From Tabrizicola sp. (GTDB lineage: Bacteria > Pseudomonadota > Alphaproteobacteria > Rhodobacterales > Rhodobacteraceae), in assembly GCF_016792905.1 (NCBI RefSeq), contig NZ_JAEULP010000078.1:1-48629 (forward strand): a stretch of 48,629 nt of DNA, in the 5' to 3' direction. The number at the start of each line of letters is the position of its first letter. Within the stretch, counting starts at the first letter, position 1. A program made the translations under genes and the position numbers. The notes under the pieces were generated by a model that saw nothing but the letters and a program-made list of their open reading frames with translations, made no database searches and was not told the origin of the DNA. Of the stretch, positions 45,846 through 48,629 are shown one piece after another.

Positions 45846-46865
45846 ATGAAGAAGATCGGTTTCCTGTCCTTCGGCCACTGGTCGGACGAGCGCGGCTCAG
45901 CCGTCCGCTCCGCCGCCGATGTGCTGACCCAATCCATCGAACTCGCCGAAGCCGCCGAAGCGCTAGGCGCCGACGGCGCCTATTTCCGCGTCCACCACTT
46001 CGCCCGCCAGCTCGGCTCGCCCTTCCCGCTGCTGGCCGCTGTCGGTGCCCGCACGAAGCGGATCGAGATCGGCACCGGCGTCATCGACATGCGCTATGAA
46101 AACCCGTTCTACATGGCCGAGGATGCCGGGTCCGCCGACCTGATCTCGGGCGGTCGCCTGCAACTCGGCATCTCGCGCGGCTCGCCTGAGCAGGTGATCG
46201 AGGGCTGGCGGCATTTCGGCTACGCGCCGAAAGAGGGCGAGACCGATCAGGACATGGCCCGCGACCACGCGCTGACCTTCCTGCGGCTTCTCGACGGCAA
46301 GGGTTTCGCCAAGCCCAACCCCCGGCCCATGTTCCCCAACCCGCCAGGCCTCCTCCGGCTGGAACCGCATTCGCCGGGCCTCCGGGACCGCATCTGGTGG
46401 GGCGCGGCCTCTGACGCGACCGCCGAATGGGCGGGGACGGTCGGGATGCACCTGCAAAGCTCCACGCTGAAATGGGATGAATCGGGCGAACCCCTGCACA
46501 TCCAGCAGGCGACGCAAATCCGCAAGTTCCGCGAGGCCTGGAAGGCCGCCGGACACCAGGGCACCCCCCGCGCCTCGGTCAGCCGCTCGATCTTCGCCAT
46601 CACCAATGACCTCGACCGGATGTATTTCGGCCAGGGCCGCCCGGAACAGGACCAGATCGGCGTCATCGACAACACCCGCGCCGTCTTTGGCCGCAGCTAT
46701 GCCGGTGAACCCGACCAGCTGATCGAGGAGTTGCGCAAGGACACCGCTATCGCCGAGGCCGACACGCTTCTCCTGACCGTGCCGAACACGCTGGGCGTCG
46801 ACTACAACGCCCATGTGATCGAGAACATCCTGAAGCACGTCGCCCCCGCCCTCGGCTGGCGGTGA
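45846..46865 (+). CDS. LLM-class flavin-dependent oxidoreductase
   Basis: 339 residues. Luciferase-like TIM barrel: 'SIELAEAAEALGADGAYFRVHHFARQLGSPFPLLAAVGARTKRIEIGTGVIDMRYENPFYMAEDAGSADLISGGRLQLGISRGSPEQ'. The His-His pair and the 'GRLQLGISRG' loop are family hallmarks for FMN-dependent oxidation. Substrate cannot be predicted (alkanesulfonates, aldehydes, nitrilotriacetate-like compounds and others are known). The start at 45846 gives the usual MKKIGFLSFGHW beginning; thirty upstream in-frame residues lie in the gap after the GST gene. Confidence 0.9.
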   Translation: MKKIGFLSFGHWSDERGSAVRSAADVLTQSIELAEAAEALGADGAYFRVHHFARQLGSPFPLLAAVGARTKRIEIGTGVIDMRYENPFYMAEDAGSADLISGGRLQLGISRGSPEQVIEGWRHFGYAPKEGETDQDMARDHALTFLRLLDGKGFAKPNPRPMFPNPPGLLRLEPHSPGLRDRIWWGAASDATAEWAGTVGMHLQSSTLKWDESGEPLHIQQATQIRKFREAWKAAGHQGTPRASVSRSIFAITNDLDRMYFGQGRPEQDQIGVIDNTRAVFGRSYAGEPDQLIEELRKDTAIAEADTLLLTVPNTLGVDYNAHVIENILKHVAPALGWR

Positions 46866-46866
46866 T

Positions 46867-46899
46867 GCCTCCGGCGGGGATATTTCGGCAAAGATGAAG
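46867..46899 (+). repeat. Short dispersed repeat, family 3, copy 2
   Basis: GCCTCCGGCGGGGATATTTC, then GGCAAAGATGAAG, just after the LLM stop. It shares GGGATATTT-n-GGCAAA-n-n-TGAA with copy 1 at 37273-37300. Confidence 0.65.
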
Positions 46900-46999
46900 G
46901 GCCGGGACAGGCCCTTCCCCCCGCCGCCCGGCACCCCACATCTTGCGCATCGCCCCTTGGGAGTGGTCTAATGCCTGCGCCCCAAAGGATCAGCAGACC

Positions 47000-48629
47000 A
47001 TGCCGAACGACCTCCTCTCCCCGGCCGCCTCCACCTATGACGCCTCCTCGATCGAGGTGCTCGAAGGTCTGGAGCCCGTCCGCAAGCGCCCCGGCATGTA
47101 TATCGGCGGCACGGATGAGCGCGCGCTGCACCACATGGTCGCCGAAATCCTCGACAACGCGATGGACGAGGCCGTCGCGGGCCACGCCAACCGGATCGAG
47201 GTCGAACTCCACGCCGACAACTCCGTCACCGTGCGCGACAACGGCCGCGGCATCCCGGTCGATCCGCACCCGAAATTCCCCGGCAAATCCGCGCTGGAGG
47301 TGATCCTCTGCACCCTCCACGCCGGGGGGAAATTCTCCAACAAGGCCTACTCGACAAGCGGCGGCCTCAACGGCGTCGGCTCCTCGGTGGTCAACGCGCT
47401 CTCCGACGCGATGACCGTGCAGGTCGCCCTCAACAAGGAGTTGTACGAACAAAGCTTCTCGCGCGGCATCCCGCTTGGCCCGATCCAGAAACTCGGCCCG
47501 ATCCAGAACCGCCGGGGCACCTGGGTGACGTTCCACCCCGACCCGGAGATCTTCGGCCACCAGACCCTGAAACCCGCGCGCCTGTTCAAGATGACGCGGT
47601 CCAAGGCCTATCTCTTCTCCGGCGTGGAAATCCGCTGGAAATCCGCCGTCGCCGATGGCGAAACCCCGCAGGAGGCCACCTTCCACTTCCCCGGCGGCCT
47701 CGCCGACTTCCTGAACGACTCGCTGAAGAAACTCTCCACCTACGCCGAACGCCCCTTCGCCGGTCGCGTCAGCTTCGAGGAAAAATACCAGATCCCCGGC
47801 TCGGTCGAATGGGCGATCAACTGGACGCCCGCGCAGGACGGCTACCTGCACAGCTACTGCAACACCGTCCCCACGCCCGAGGGCGGCACGCATGAGGCAG
47901 GCTTCTGGGCCGCGATCCTCAAGGGCATCCGCGCCTACGGGGAACGCGTGAAGAACCGCAAGGCCGACCAGATCACCCGCGACGACCTTCTGACCGGCGG
48001 CTGCGCGCTATTGTCGATCTTCATCCGCGAGCCGAGCTTCGTCGGCCAGACCAAGGACCGCCTCTCGACCGAGGAAGCCGCGCGCTGGGTCGAAAACGCC
48101 GTCCGCGACCATTTCGACACCTGGCTTGCCGCCGATCCCAAGTCCGCGGGCGCCATCCTCGATTTCCTGGTCCTGCGCGCCGAGGAACGCCTGAGACGCC
48201 GCGAGGAAAAGGAAACCGCCCGCAAGACCGCCACCAAGAAGCTGCGCCTGCCGGGCAAACTCACCGACTGCTCCGCCAAGAACCGCGAGGGGACGGAACT
48301 GTTCATCGTCGAAGGCGACTCTGCTGGCGGCTCCGCCAAAGGCGCCCGCAGCCGCGAGACGCAGGCCCTTCTCCCCCTCAAGGGCAAGATCCTGAACGTC
48401 CTCGGCGCGGCCTCGGCCAAGCTGAACGAGAACGCCGAAATCCGCGACCTGTGTGAGGCGCTTGGCACCGGCATGGGCAGCCGCTTCTGCCTCGACGACC
48501 TGCGCTACGAGAAGATCATCATCATGACCGACGCCGACGTCGACGGCGCGCATATCGCCAGCCTCCTGATGACCTTCTTCTTCACCCAGATGCGCCCGCT
48601 GATCGACAAGGGCCACCTCTACCTCGCCT
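47000..48629 (+). CDS. parE: DNA topoisomerase IV subunit B (ParE), N-terminal part (runs off the window)
   Basis: About 543 residues are present of an expected ~650. GHKL ATPase domain: 'EVLEGLEPVRKRPGMYIGGTDERALHHMVAEILDNAMDEA' with the catalytic Glu, 'VRDNGRGIPV', and 'HAGGKFSNKAYSTSGGLNGVGSSVVNAL' as the ATP lid. The TOPRIM domain has 'IVEGDSAGGSAKGARSRETQ' near residue 435 and 'IIIMTDADVDGAHIASLL' near 506. The 'GGKFSNKAYSTSGGLNGVG' form and the lack of a GyrB-type insertion favour ParE over GyrB. With ParC it decatenates daughter chromosomes. It is truncated by the window edge, not broken. Confidence 0.95.
   Translation, partial: MPNDLLSPAASTYDASSIEVLEGLEPVRKRPGMYIGGTDERALHHMVAEILDNAMDEAVAGHANRIEVELHADNSVTVRDNGRGIPVDPHPKFPGKSALEVILCTLHAGGKFSNKAYSTSGGLNGVGSSVVNALSDAMTVQVALNKELYEQSFSRGIPLGPIQKLGPIQNRRGTWVTFHPDPEIFGHQTLKPARLFKMTRSKAYLFSGVEIRWKSAVADGETPQEATFHFPGGLADFLNDSLKKLSTYAERPFAGRVSFEEKYQIPGSVEWAINWTPAQDGYLHSYCNTVPTPEGGTHEAGFWAAILKGIRAYGERVKNRKADQITRDDLLTGGCALLSIFIREPSFVGQTKDRLSTEEAARWVENAVRDHFDTWLAADPKSAGAILDFLVLRAEERLRRREEKETARKTATKKLRLPGKLTDCSAKNREGTELFIVEGDSAGGSAKGARSRETQALLPLKGKILNVLGAASAKLNENAEIRDLCEALGTGMGSRFCLDDLRYEKIIIMTDADVDGAHIASLLMTFFFTQMRPLIDKGHLYLA

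Noticed and set aside
46802-47893. A 363-codon minus-strand frame opposite parE
   Set aside because: The plus strand encodes intact ParE ATPase motifs through this region; the minus frame is a codon-bias shadow.

Overview
The window is a 48.6 kb stretch of a GC-rich alphaproteobacterial chromosome. Gene content and protein style point to the order Rhodobacterales (Rhodobacter/Paracoccus-like). The pointers are a DUF2867 protein beside hisF, a RibBX-type riboflavin enzyme, a CarD regulator, a Suv3-like helicase next to an Hsp15-like S4 protein and 7Fe ferredoxin, a KpsC/KpsS capsule pair and an FnrL-type box. It is almost wall-to-wall coding. The longest gap between genes is 291 bp (35131-35421). 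I see no rRNA, CRISPR array, insertion sequence, phage or integrase, so this is mostly core genome with small dispersed repeats in the gaps.

Layout. 1-4.5 kb: end of an EamA transporter, a DUF2147 secreted protein and the histidine genes hisA, hisF and hisE, interrupted by a membrane protein and a DUF2867 protein. 4.5-6.05 kb: a CoA-binding protein, an RlmB-like rRNA methyltransferase and a tRNA-Tyr with an atypical core. 6.2-9.0 kb: cupin, dimethylargininase, putative glycosyltransferase, tyrosine-phosphatase-like protein. 9.0-13.4 kb: amino-acid metabolism and its control: a LysE exporter and an Lrp regulator (divergent), phenylalanine hydroxylase phhA-phhB with a second divergent Lrp regulator, then a thioesterase and a GlxA-type AraC regulator. 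13.4-19.1 kb: CPA2 antiporter, LysR and a divergent EamA exporter, a VOC protein and a MetY-type O-acetylhomoserine sulfhydrylase.

19.2-25.0 kb holds the least understood genes: two overlapping membrane-anchored unknowns, a SIMPL-domain protein, and a 963-residue protein that looks like a PilM/GspL-like domain, a long Ala/Pro/Glu linker, one membrane helix and a PilP/GspC-like end. 25.1-29.6 kb: divergent cobT and cobS, then ribBX-ribH-nusB and a META-domain lipoprotein. 29.7-31.6 kb: a hydrolase with an SCP2 partner, and a TPR protein. 31.6-35.9 kb: a Suv3-like helicase, S4 protein, fdxA and carD. 36.0-37.9 kb: small membrane protein, GNAT acetyltransferase, an HNGGP-motif unknown and ribE. 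38.0-42.6 kb: a capsule module (kpsS-like, Wza/KpsD-like lipoprotein, kpsC-like). 42.6-48.6 kb: MATE exporter, PPK2 polyphosphate kinase, glutathione transferase, LLM flavin oxidoreductase and the first ~540 codons of parE.

The most unusual material is a set of structured repeat families in the gaps. One ~48-bp element occurs three times (3232, 17740, 24962) and ends in a TGTCCAC-n-GTGGACA palindrome. One ~75-bp element occurs twice (1593, 25048) and its terminal stem shows compensatory changes. A third, short family (37273, 46867) and GTAGG-type hairpins (26971, 29639) are also present. Palindromic operators stand in front of both Lrp genes, and an FnrL-like box lies between ppk2 and the GST gene. 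All functional calls come from reading the sequence alone; no database search was run.
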